Assembly: GCA_002728175.1 (NCBI GenBank)
Contig: PBVH01000043.1
Span: 24,508 to 42,359, forward strand
Direction of reading: 5' to 3'
DNA from: Flavobacteriales bacterium
Lineage (GTDB): Bacteria > Bacteroidota > Bacteroidia > Flavobacteriales > BACL11
Length of the DNA: 17,852 nt
The notes below the pieces were generated by a model. The model did no database searches. It was not told the origin of the DNA and saw nothing but the letters and a program-made list of their open reading frames with translations. Positions 1-7,016 of this stretch are shown piece by piece. Position 1 is the first letter of the stretch. Each line of letters opens with the position of its first letter. Position numbers and translations under genes: made by a program.

Positions 1-710
1 GATGTGACGAATGGATATGATCCAAAATCGATATCTAATAAAGTTCCTTGTGCTCCTTCAGCAAGGATTTTTTTTCCAGCTTTTATTTGTTGGTTTATGT
101 AGTGCTCACTGTCAATGTGTTCAAATTTTTTTAATATTTCTAGACTTTGAAACCATTTAAACTCTAATTCTTCTAAGTTATAGTTGTAGTCATAAAAGTT
201 AAGTAATTGAATATGCTTATTTTTTAATGCAGTATATTTTTCTTTAAATTTTGGTAAGGAAATATCACCAACTCTTAGGCCATTTCTTCCTGTTTTATCC
301 ATGTAGGTTGGTCCAATTCCTTTTAAGGTTGAACCGATTTTTAATTTTCCTTTAGCTTTTTCTGATGCAGCATCTAATAATTTGTGAGTTGGTAAAATTA
401 AATGAGCTTTTTTAGAAATTAGTAATTCAGAGTATTCAATATCTAATTTTTCTATATTTATAATTTCTTTTTGAAAAATAATAGGATCAATTACAACACC
501 ATTTCCAATTAAATTAGTAACCCCTTTATGAAATATTCCGGAAGGAATAGTGTGTAAAACGTGCTTTATACCATCAAATTCAAGTGTATGACCTGCATTT
601 GGACCACCTTGAAATCTAGCTATAATATCATATTTTTTAGTAAGGACATCAACAATCTTTCCTTTTCCTTCATCTCCCCATTGAAGCCCTAATAGTATGT
701 CTGTTTTCAT
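1..710 (-). CDS. purA: Adenylosuccinate synthetase, N-terminal part (runs off left edge)
   Basis: PurA joins aspartate to IMP using GTP, the first committed step from IMP to AMP, in the cytoplasm. The visible 236 residues show the GTP/IMP motif QWGDEGKGKIVD (residues 10-21, catalytic Asp13), GGPNAGHTL with catalytic His41, IPSGI and IGNGVV (55-73), the IMP-binding stretch GIGPTYMDKTGRNGLRVGD (131-149) and AEGAQGTLLDIDFG (217-230). These match the family closely. The family is about 420-430 residues long, so nearly half the protein lies outside the window. The ATG directly follows the TAA of the Fur-family gene with no spacer, so translation is probably coupled. It would be transcribed with fur, perhaps also from the glyA promoter. 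The call is secure; the C-terminal half cannot be checked here. Confidence 0.97.
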   Translation of the reverse strand, partial: MKTDILLGLQWGDEGKGKIVDVLTKKYDIIARFQGGPNAGHTLEFDGIKHVLHTIPSGIFHKGVTNLIGNGVVIDPIIFQKEIINIEKLDIEYSELLISKKAHLILPTHKLLDAASEKAKGKLKIGSTLKGIGPTYMDKTGRNGLRVGDISLPKFKEKYTALKNKHIQLLNFYDYNYNLEELEFKWFQSLEILKKFEHIDSEHYINQQIKAGKKILAEGAQGTLLDIDFGSYPFVT

Positions 711-1175
711 TTATTTTTTGTTTTTAACACATAAATTTTTATCTACACACTCTCCATAGAAATTTAATGCATGTCTACTGATTTTAAAATTTAAATTTTC
801 TTCAATTGATTTTTTGATTTTTTGAATTCTTGGCTCACAAAATTCAATTATCTCATCACAATCATTACATATTATATGATCGTGCTGTTTATTTGAATAT
901 GATTTTTCATATTGAGCTTGAGCTAAATCAAATTGATGTTTCCTAACTAAATCACACTTCATTAATAAATCAATTGTATTATAAATTGTAGCTCTACTAA
1001 CTCTATACTTTTTATTTTTCATATTTATGTATAGTGTTTCTATATCAAAATGCCCCATGTTTGTATATACTTCATTCAATATTGCATATCTTTCAGGTGT
1101 TTGGCGATGTTGATTTTTTATTAGATATTTTTTGAAAATATTAGTTACAGTATTTAATAGAGTTTTTTCAGACAC
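711..1175 (-). CDS. Fur-family metal-responsive transcriptional regulator
   Basis: This is a 154-residue DNA-binding regulator of the Fur superfamily (Fur, Zur, PerR and Mur are all possible). The N-terminal winged helix spans about 10-85, with a recognition helix around 58-71 (VSRATIYNTIDLL). The metal and dimer domain carries HDHIICNDC: His98, His100, Cys103 and Cys106. A second cysteine pair, Cys143 and Cys149, should complete the structural zinc site. His42, Glu90, Glu111 and His135 are candidates for the sensing site. The start is GTG at 1175-1173: no in-frame ATG lies nearby upstream, and the N-terminus then has normal length. It sits between rel and purA, 75 bases after rel, and its stop touches the purA start. 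Which metal or peroxide it senses cannot be told from sequence alone. Confidence 0.93.
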   Translation of the reverse strand: MSEKTLLNTVTNIFKKYLIKNQHRQTPERYAILNEVYTNMGHFDIETLYINMKNKKYRVSRATIYNTIDLLMKCDLVRKHQFDLAQAQYEKSYSNKQHDHIICNDCDEIIEFCEPRIQKIKKSIEENLNFKISRHALNFYGECVDKNLCVKNKK

Positions 1176-1184
1176 AATTAATTG
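1175..1184. repeat. 10-bp perfect palindrome at the fur-family start codon
   Basis: CAATTAATTG is a perfect palindrome ending on the first base of the GTG start codon. It lies just downstream of the presumed -7 element, so a protein bound here would cover the transcription start. It may be an autoregulatory operator, but a short AT-rich palindrome can easily arise by chance in this genome. Confidence 0.3.
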
Positions 1185-1191
1185 TTTTATA

Positions 1192-1199
1192 CAAATTTA
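1192..1199 (-). promoter_or_regulatory. Candidate -7 promoter element for fur-purA
   Basis: On the minus strand this reads TAAATTTG, matching the Bacteroidota primary sigma factor -7 consensus TAnnTTTG. It ends 16 bases before the GTG start. I see no TTG -33 element at normal spacing, so the match is half a promoter. The 75-base rel-fur gap, unlike the tight joints around it, also argues for a separate promoter here. Confidence 0.45.
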
Positions 1200-1250
1200 A
1201 AAAAATTAACAACTAAATAAATAATATAATTTTCAAAATATTGCTAAATT

Positions 1251-3449
1251 TCATTGATGTTTATAAGTTCTTGAAATTGATGATATCCCTTCAATTTTTT
1301 CAAGTTTTTTTGTTAATTGTTTTAAAAATGATACATTATGTATTTTCAAAGTTATAATTCCTTCAAATATACCATCTTCAGTATTAATATTTATTGATTT
1401 AATATTTACATTCATATGATTAGAAATAATTTGAGTTACTTTATTAATCAGTCCTACACTGTCAATTCCTCTAATGTTAATTGTTGCCATGAAATCAATA
1501 TCATCTTTATTTATCCATTTTCCACTTAATATTCTGTATGAATAATTAGAACGCAATTGAATAGAATTAGGGCAATCAAAGCGATGGACTTTAACTCCGT
1601 CTGTAACAGTAACGAATCCAAAAATAGCATCTCCTGAGATGGGATTACAACATGATGCTAGTTTATAATCTAAAATATCTTCTGTTTCATTAAAAACAAT
1701 AATTTTTTCTGACTTTTCTTTAATTTTAAATTTTCCAGGTCCATAGATTTTGTTTTTAATAGTATGATACCAACCTCTATTTTTCAAATTTGCAAAATGC
1801 TTAATTTCAGTGTTTGAGATAGCTGCAGTTCCAAAACGGAAATAAAGTTCCAATGAATCACCTGTTTCAAAATGTTTTATTAATTCAGTTTCAGTTTTTT
1901 GATTTAATTTAATTTTTAAGTGTCTAAGCTTTCTTTCAGCTATTTCTTTTCCTACAATTGCTATTTTCTTTTTATCTTGTTTTAGTGCCGATTTAATTTT
2001 TGATTTTGCTCGTGATGTAACAACAAATCTTAACCAATCTTTACTGGGTCTTTGTTTTTTAGATGTAATAACTTCTACTTGATCTCCACTATTTAACTGA
2101 TGACTTAATGATACAAGCTTACCGTTAACTTTTATACCCATACATTTTAAACCAATATCAGTATGAATATCAAATGCGAAATCAAGAGCTGTTGCTTTTT
2201 TCGGTAATGTTTTTAAATCACCAGCAGGAGTAAAAACAAATATTTCTCCAGAATACAGATTGAGTTTAAAATCATCAATAAAATCAATTGCATTACTTTC
2301 AGGATTTTCTAATAATTCTCTTATTTTTTCTATCCAATTGTCTAAAGAATTCTCTTTATTATTTTTTTGTTTATATCTCCAATGAGCTGCATAACCTTTT
2401 TCTGCAATATCATCCATTCTTTTGCTTCTAATTTGTACTTCAACCCATTTTCCATCATCCCCCATAACCGTAGTATGTAAAGATTCATATCCGTTTTCTT
2501 TTGGTGTAGAAATCCAGTCTCTAAGTCTGTCTGGATTTGGTTTGTAAAAATCTGTAACAACAGAATAAATTTTCCAACAATCTGATTTTTCATCTTCTAA
2601 ATTACTATCTACGATTATTCTTACAGCAAATTTGTCAAAAACATTATCAAAATCAACTCCTTTGGTAATCATTTTATTTCTAATGCTAAAAATTGATTTT
2701 GGTCTCCCTTGTATTTTAAAATTAATTTTATTTTCTTTTAATTTTAATTTGATTGGTTTACTAAATTTTGTTATGTATTTTTTTCTTTCATCTTTTGTTT
2801 CTTGTAACTTTTCAGCTATTGCCTTGTAAACTTCAGATTTTGTGAATTTTAGTCCTAAATCTTCAAGTTCTGTTTTTAAAGGATATAGCCCTAGGCGATG
2901 TGCTAGAGGTGCGTATAGATATAATGTTTCTGAAGCAATTTTTAATTGTTTATTTTTTGATAATGAGTCTAATGTCCTCATGTTGTCCAACCTATCTGAT
3001 AATTTTATTAAAATAACTCTTACATCATCAGATAGTGTAAGTAACATCTTTCTAAAGTTTTCAGCTTGTAGTGAAACATTTTTGTCAAACACATCTTGAA
3101 TTTTTGTTAATCCATCAATAATTTTTGCAACTTTTTTACCAAAGTTTCTTTTAATATCATCTAAAGTAAAATCTGTATCTTCAACTACATCATGTAAAAG
3201 TGCACAAATAATGGATGTTTTTCCAAGACTTAACTCTTTAGCTACAATTTGAGCTACTGCGATAGGGTGGTAGATATATGGTTCCCCTGATTTTCTTCTA
3301 ATATTTTTGTGTGCTTCCATCGCAAAGTTAAAAGCACTTCTTATTTCTTTTTTGTCTTTTTTATTTGTTTTGTCAGAGCAAGATCTTAACAAAGTACGAT
3401 ACTTGTTGAGTATTTCTTTTTTTTCTTTATCTAAGTCAATAGGTTGCAT
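1251..3449 (-). CDS. rel: Bifunctional (p)ppGpp synthetase/hydrolase, RelA/SpoT family
   Basis: This long RSH protein (732 residues) makes and degrades the alarmone (p)ppGpp. The HD hydrolase domain (about 40-160) is intact, with His61, His86-Asp87, Glu90-Asp91 and the SDRLDN motif (Asp152). The synthetase domain (about 245-360) is also intact, with GRPKS (248-252), FDKFAVRII (Asp272), YESLHTT (321-327) and the catalytic glutamate of EVQIRS (Glu337). A TGS domain follows (402-463), then a zinc-finger/conserved-cysteine region (Cys600, Cys601, His622, Cys626) and a C-terminal ACT/RRM domain (about 655-730). Both active sites look functional, so it is probably the main, true bifunctional Rel. 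The ATG overlaps the glyA stop by one base (TAATG), which suggests coupling by translational reinitiation. Confidence 0.97.
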   Translation of the reverse strand: MQPIDLDKEKKEILNKYRTLLRSCSDKTNKKDKKEIRSAFNFAMEAHKNIRRKSGEPYIYHPIAVAQIVAKELSLGKTSIICALLHDVVEDTDFTLDDIKRNFGKKVAKIIDGLTKIQDVFDKNVSLQAENFRKMLLTLSDDVRVILIKLSDRLDNMRTLDSLSKNKQLKIASETLYLYAPLAHRLGLYPLKTELEDLGLKFTKSEVYKAIAEKLQETKDERKKYITKFSKPIKLKLKENKINFKIQGRPKSIFSIRNKMITKGVDFDNVFDKFAVRIIVDSNLEDEKSDCWKIYSVVTDFYKPNPDRLRDWISTPKENGYESLHTTVMGDDGKWVEVQIRSKRMDDIAEKGYAAHWRYKQKNNKENSLDNWIEKIRELLENPESNAIDFIDDFKLNLYSGEIFVFTPAGDLKTLPKKATALDFAFDIHTDIGLKCMGIKVNGKLVSLSHQLNSGDQVEVITSKKQRPSKDWLRFVVTSRAKSKIKSALKQDKKKIAIVGKEIAERKLRHLKIKLNQKTETELIKHFETGDSLELYFRFGTAAISNTEIKHFANLKNRGWYHTIKNKIYGPGKFKIKEKSEKIIVFNETEDILDYKLASCCNPISGDAIFGFVTVTDGVKVHRFDCPNSIQLRSNYSYRILSGKWINKDDIDFMATINIRGIDSVGLINKVTQIISNHMNVNIKSININTEDGIFEGIITLKIHNVSFLKQLTKKLEKIEGISSISRTYKHQ

Positions 3450-4723
3450 TACTTATCAAAAATAGGAAATGCTGACATTAATTTATTTACATTATTTCTT
3501 ACCTCCTCAATCGTGTTTTCGTTTTCAAAATTATTAATAACAATATCAATAAATTCTACAATTTCGTTTAAATGGTGTTCTTTAATTCCTCTAGTGGTAA
3601 TCGCAGGAGTACCGATTCTTATACCTGAGGTTACAAAAGGAGATTGGGTATCAAAAGGGACCATATTCTTATTAAGAGTAATATCAGCTTTAACAAGAGC
3701 ATTTTCAGCTTGTTTTCCTGTAATATTTTTATTTCTTAAGTCTATTAGCATACAATGATTTTCTGTTCCATTGGAAATAACATTGTAATTTTTTTTCATA
3801 AATATTTTTGCCATTTCTTGTGCATTTTTTATGACTTGTTTTCCATAATTCTTAAAATTTTCATCTAATGCCTCATTAAAACTAACAGCTTTTGCTGCAA
3901 TTGTGTGTTCTAATGGTCCCCCTTGAGAACCAGGAAAAACTGCAGTATTAAGTATTTGTGACATCATTTTATTTTTTCCTTTGATGGTTTTTTCGCCCCA
4001 TGTATTTTCAAAATCGCTTCCCATCATTATCATACCACCTCTTGGACCTCTAAGAGTTTTATGTGTAGTGGTTGTAAGAATATGACAATATGGAGCAGGA
4101 TTATTTAATAATTTTTTTGCAATTAATCCTGAAGGGTGAGAAATATCTCCAAGTAATAAGGCATCAACTTTGTCAGCTATGCTTCTTATTGTTTTGTAAT
4201 CCCAATCTTGAGAATAAGCTGAAGCACCACAAATAATAAGTCTAGGTTTTTCTTTCAATGCTATTTTTTCAAGTTCTTCATAATCAATTTTACCAGTACT
4301 TTTACTTAGCCCATAAAATGAAGGTTGATAAAGTTTTCCTGAAAAATTCACAGATGACCCATGTGTTAAATGACCTCCGTGAGATAAATCAAATCCAAGA
4401 ATTTTATCGCCTGCATTTAAACATCCAAGCATTACAGCTGAATTTGCTTGCGATCCTGAATGAGGTTGTACATTTACATATTCAACTCCAAACAGTTCTT
4501 TTGCTCTATCAATTGCTAACTGTTCAACTTCATCTACTATTTCACAACCACCATAATATCTTTTCTTCGGGTATCCTTCTGCATATTTATTTGTTAGACA
4601 TGAACCCATTGCATGCATAACCTGATCGCTTACAAAATTTTCAGAAGCAATAAGTTCAATACCATTTATTTGTCTTTGTTTTTCTTTATCAATAAGGTCA
4701 AAAATTTCTTGGTCTTTATTCAT
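3449..4723 (-). CDS. glyA: Serine hydroxymethyltransferase
   Basis: GlyA is a cytoplasmic PLP enzyme that converts serine and tetrahydrofolate to glycine and 5,10-methylenetetrahydrofolate, supplying one-carbon units for purine and thymidylate synthesis. At 424 residues it has the normal bacterial length. Visible motifs are IELIASENF (22-30), YAEGYPKKRYYGG (47-59), HSGSQAN (88-94), LLGDISHPSGLIA (190-202, PLP-contacting Asp193) and the Schiff-base lysine in TTTTHKTLRGPRGG (Lys222). R369 in SGIRIGTPA is the substrate-carboxylate arginine. The ISHPSG form of the Asp motif differs from the E. coli MAHVAG form; I believe it is usual in Bacteroidota. It is the first gene of the minus-strand group and overlaps rel by one base. 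Confidence 0.97.
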   Translation of the reverse strand: MNKDQEIFDLIDKEKQRQINGIELIASENFVSDQVMHAMGSCLTNKYAEGYPKKRYYGGCEIVDEVEQLAIDRAKELFGVEYVNVQPHSGSQANSAVMLGCLNAGDKILGFDLSHGGHLTHGSSVNFSGKLYQPSFYGLSKSTGKIDYEELEKIALKEKPRLIICGASAYSQDWDYKTIRSIADKVDALLLGDISHPSGLIAKKLLNNPAPYCHILTTTTHKTLRGPRGGMIMMGSDFENTWGEKTIKGKNKMMSQILNTAVFPGSQGGPLEHTIAAKAVSFNEALDENFKNYGKQVIKNAQEMAKIFMKKNYNVISNGTENHCMLIDLRNKNITGKQAENALVKADITLNKNMVPFDTQSPFVTSGIRIGTPAITTRGIKEHHLNEIVEFIDIVINNFENENTIEEVRNNVNKLMSAFPIFDK

Positions 4724-4736
4724 TTTAAATTATTTA

Positions 4737-4744
4737 TATTTTTG
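4737..4744 (+). promoter_or_regulatory. Candidate -7 promoter element for the nitronate monooxygenase gene
   Basis: TATTTTTG matches TAnnTTTG and ends 30 bases before the ATG. The nearest upstream TTG (4709-4711) is 25 bases away, longer than the usual 17-20 or so, so support is partial. It lies in the 51-base divergent gap shared with glyA. Confidence 0.33.
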
Positions 4745-4759
4745 TTTTAGTAAACGCAA

Positions 4760-4767
4760 CAAATTTA
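4760..4767 (-). promoter_or_regulatory. Candidate -7 promoter element for glyA
   Basis: On the minus strand this reads TAAATTTG, matching TAnnTTTG, and ends 36 bases before the glyA ATG. No clear -33 TTG is seen; that position would fall within the start of the divergent gene. The divergent promoters are then almost back to back, so transcription of one could affect the other. Confidence 0.38.
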
Positions 4768-4774
4768 AATATTT

Positions 4775-5719
4775 ATGAACAGAGTAACTAAACTTTTTAA
4801 AATAAAATATCCAATAATTCAAGGTGGAATGGTCTGGTGTAGTGGTTGGAAATTAGCATCATCTGTTAGTAATGCGGGTGGACTTGGTATTATTGGATCC
4901 GGATCAATGCGACCACTGGTTTTAAAAGAACATATTAAAAAATGTAAAGAAGCAACTAATAAACCTTTCGCAGTAAATTTACCATTATTATACTCACATA
5001 TTGAAGATCACTTAAATATTATTATTAATGAAGACGTTAAAATTGTATTTACTTCTGCAGGGTCACCTAATAAATATACTTCTAAGTTAAAAAATCGTGG
5101 AATAATTGTTGTACATGTAGTTTCCAGCTTAAAATTTGCAAAAAAATGTGAAGATGCTGGAGTTGATGCTATTGTTTGTGAAGGTTTTGAAGCTGGTGGT
5201 CATAATGGAATTGATGAAACTACATCATTTTGTTTGATTCCAAAAATTTCAGATAACATTAAATTACCATTAATTGCAGCTGGAGGAATTTATGATGCTA
5301 GATCTATGTTTGCAGCTATGATATTAGGTGCTGAGGGAGTTCAAATTGGAAGTAGGTTTGCAGTTTGTAATGAGAGTTCTGCGCACAGATTCTTTAAGGA
5401 ACATGTTTTAAATGCTAATGAAGGTGATACAATCCTAACATTAAAAGAAATAACTCCCGTTAGATTACTTAAAAATGATTTTTTTACAAAAATATTAAAA
5501 GCATATGATAGAAAAGCAAGTCTAAATGAGTTAAAAGATTTATTAGCTAAAGGCAGAGCAAAAAAAGGAATATTTGATGGGGATTTAGTTGAAGGTGAGT
5601 TAGAAATTGGACAGGTTTCATCAATGATAAATAAAATTCAAAGTGCAAAAGAAATTATCAATGAAATTATTAGTGAATACAATAAAATTGTTCAATTAAA
5701 AGGTTATGAGATTTTTTAA
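4775..5719 (+). CDS. NAD(P)H-dependent flavin oxidoreductase, nitronate monooxygenase/FabK-like
   Basis: This is an FMN-binding TIM-barrel enzyme of the class I nitronate monooxygenase/2-nitropropane dioxygenase superfamily, which also includes the enoyl-ACP reductase FabK. Visible motifs are PIIQGGMVW (13-21), VSNAGGLGIIGSGS (31-44), PFAVNLP (64-70), EGFEAGGHNG with the likely catalytic His143 (136-145), the phosphate-binding PLIAAGGIYDAR (165-176) and GAEGVQIGSRFA (185-196). Its 314 residues are normal for the family. The N-terminal GGMVW...AGGLGIIG pattern also resembles FabK, so a role in fatty-acid synthesis cannot be excluded; FabI presence elsewhere in the genome would bear on that. 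The last 14 bases overlap the next gene, an unusual Nramp protein, implying coupled expression. Confidence 0.88.
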   Translation: MNRVTKLFKIKYPIIQGGMVWCSGWKLASSVSNAGGLGIIGSGSMRPLVLKEHIKKCKEATNKPFAVNLPLLYSHIEDHLNIIINEDVKIVFTSAGSPNKYTSKLKNRGIIVVHVVSSLKFAKKCEDAGVDAIVCEGFEAGGHNGIDETTSFCLIPKISDNIKLPLIAAGGIYDARSMFAAMILGAEGVQIGSRFAVCNESSAHRFFKEHVLNANEGDTILTLKEITPVRLLKNDFFTKILKAYDRKASLNELKDLLAKGRAKKGIFDGDLVEGELEIGQVSSMINKIQSAKEIINEIISEYNKIVQLKGYEIF

Positions 5720-6950
5720 AAAAAATAAATCTTTATTTAAGACACTTGGTCCGGGTTTATTGTTTGCGAGTACAGCAATTGGTGTTTCGCATTTGGTTCA
5801 GTCTACTAGAGCTGGAGCGGAATACGGATTAATAATGTTGGTATTTGTTTTGCTAGCTACGATATTTAAATATCCTTTTTTTGAATTTGGTTCAAGATAT
5901 GCAAATATTACAGGAACTAATTTACTTGATGGGTATTTTAAATTAAACAAGTGGATTTTAGTATTTTATTTTATAATAACCTTCTTAAGTATGTTTGTCA
6001 TAACTGCTGCTGTTACATACGTTACTGCAGGTTTATTGATGAACTTATTACAAATTTCAACAAACATTAAAAATGTTGTTTTCTTGGTGTTAGCATTGTG
6101 TGCTATAATTCTGTTATTTGGTAAATTTAATTTGTTGGATTCATTAGTTAAGGTAATATCAATAGTTTTAGTTTTATCAACTCTTTTGGCTTTTGTTTTT
6201 GCTTTATCTTCAACACAGCTTAATAATATTCATTTTATTTACAGCATTGAAATTTTTGATAAAAAGGGTATAATTTTTTTAATCGCTTTGATGGGCTGGA
6301 TGCCTACTGCAGTTGATATGTCTGTTTGGAATAGTATTTGGACAATAGAAAAAATTAAACAAACAAAATATCACCCAACTCTTAAAGAAACAATTTTTGA
6401 TTTTAATGTTGGTTATTTTCTAACTATAGTTATGGCAATTTGTTTTTTATTTTTAGGATATTTATTATTTTATAAGTCAGGTGAAATAATTCCTGATTCA
6501 TCCTCAATGTTTGCAAATAAATTAATATCAATTTACACTAATACTTTAGGTAATTGGTCTTATTGGGTAATATCGGTTGCAGCGTTTTCAGTTATGTTTA
6601 GCACAACACTAGCGGTAATTGATGGATATACAAGATCAATGAAATTTACATGTAAATTATTATTTGATATTAATCAATTTAAATATTTTAATATTTTTTG
6701 TTTGGTTTTAATAATAGTTGTCAGTTATCTAATCGTTTGGAAGTTTTTATCTAATTTTAAAATGCTAATTGATATATCAACTATTATATCTTTTTTAATT
6801 GCACCTTTTTGTGCTCTTTTAAATCATATTTTGGTCCATTCAGACAGTATTCCAGATGAAAAAAAACCTCCAAAATGGCTAACTAAACTTTCAATTTTTG
6901 GAATTTTATTTTTAATATTTTTTTGTGTAATTTTTGTTATTTACGTATAA
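5706..6950 (+). CDS. Nramp-family-like membrane transporter lacking the canonical metal-binding motif
   Basis: This is a 414-residue hydrophobic protein with about 11 predicted membrane segments. The first segment (about 13-40) aligns without gaps to MntH: LGPGLLFAS and the downstream RAGAEYGL fit LGPAFIAAI and QAGASFGY. The metal-coordinating DPGN, however, is replaced by GVSH (residues 26-29). In segment 6 the MPH motif reads MPT (199-201), keeping the methionine but losing the histidine, and the alanine three residues before it is Met196. True Mn/Fe transport by the standard site is therefore unlikely. Possible roles are transport of another cation, as in NRAMP-related magnesium transporters, or of something else. 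His29, Asp204 and Asn209 are polar residues near the site. The start overlaps the previous gene by 14 bases. Membership in the Nramp/LeuT-fold superfamily is fairly sure; the substrate is unknown. Confidence 0.82.
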   Translation: MRFFKKNKSLFKTLGPGLLFASTAIGVSHLVQSTRAGAEYGLIMLVFVLLATIFKYPFFEFGSRYANITGTNLLDGYFKLNKWILVFYFIITFLSMFVITAAVTYVTAGLLMNLLQISTNIKNVVFLVLALCAIILLFGKFNLLDSLVKVISIVLVLSTLLAFVFALSSTQLNNIHFIYSIEIFDKKGIIFLIALMGWMPTAVDMSVWNSIWTIEKIKQTKYHPTLKETIFDFNVGYFLTIVMAICFLFLGYLLFYKSGEIIPDSSSMFANKLISIYTNTLGNWSYWVISVAAFSVMFSTTLAVIDGYTRSMKFTCKLLFDINQFKYFNIFCLVLIIVVSYLIVWKFLSNFKMLIDISTIISFLIAPFCALLNHILVHSDSIPDEKKPPKWLTKLSIFGILFLIFFCVIFVIYV

Positions 6951-6965
6951 GATTGAAAAGTGATT

Positions 6966-6990
6966 TTATACTAATAGTTGTATAATTTTT
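6966..6990 (+). terminator. Weak hairpin plus T-run after the Nramp-like gene
   Basis: TTATAC (6966-6971) and GTATAA (6980-6985) form a 6-bp stem with an 8-base loop, followed directly by five T residues. The position is right for ending the flavoenzyme-transporter transcript, but the stem has only one GC pair and would be unstable, so this may be chance. Confidence 0.28.
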
Positions 6991-6991
6991 G

Positions 6992-6999
6992 TAAATTTG
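6992..6999 (+). promoter_or_regulatory. Candidate -7 promoter element for the secreted type B sorting-domain protein
   Basis: TAAATTTG matches TAnnTTTG and ends 17 bases before the ATG at 7017. No TTG lies at the usual -33 spacing. The location supports 7017, rather than the upstream in-frame TTG at 6978, as the true start, because 6978 would lie upstream of the transcription start. Confidence 0.42.
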
Positions 7000-7016
7000 T
7001 AGCTAAACAAAAATCA

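Noticed and set aside
2632..3099. Plus-strand open frames inside rel
   Set aside because: They are antisense to well-conserved domains, show no recognisable motifs, and reflect low stop frequency opposite the gene.
4258..4620. Plus-strand open frame of 120 codons inside glyA
   Set aside because: Its composition is Leu/His/Gln-rich and repetitive as expected of an antisense frame, and it overlaps the conserved PLP enzyme.
5706..6950. Naming this gene mntH
   Set aside because: The DPGN and MPH signature residues of Mn/Fe Nramps are absent, so the symbol would imply an unsupported substrate.
6978..7016. In-frame TTG start 39 bases upstream of the secreted protein
   Set aside because: It would place 13 extra residues before a clean signal peptide and lies upstream of the likely transcription start.
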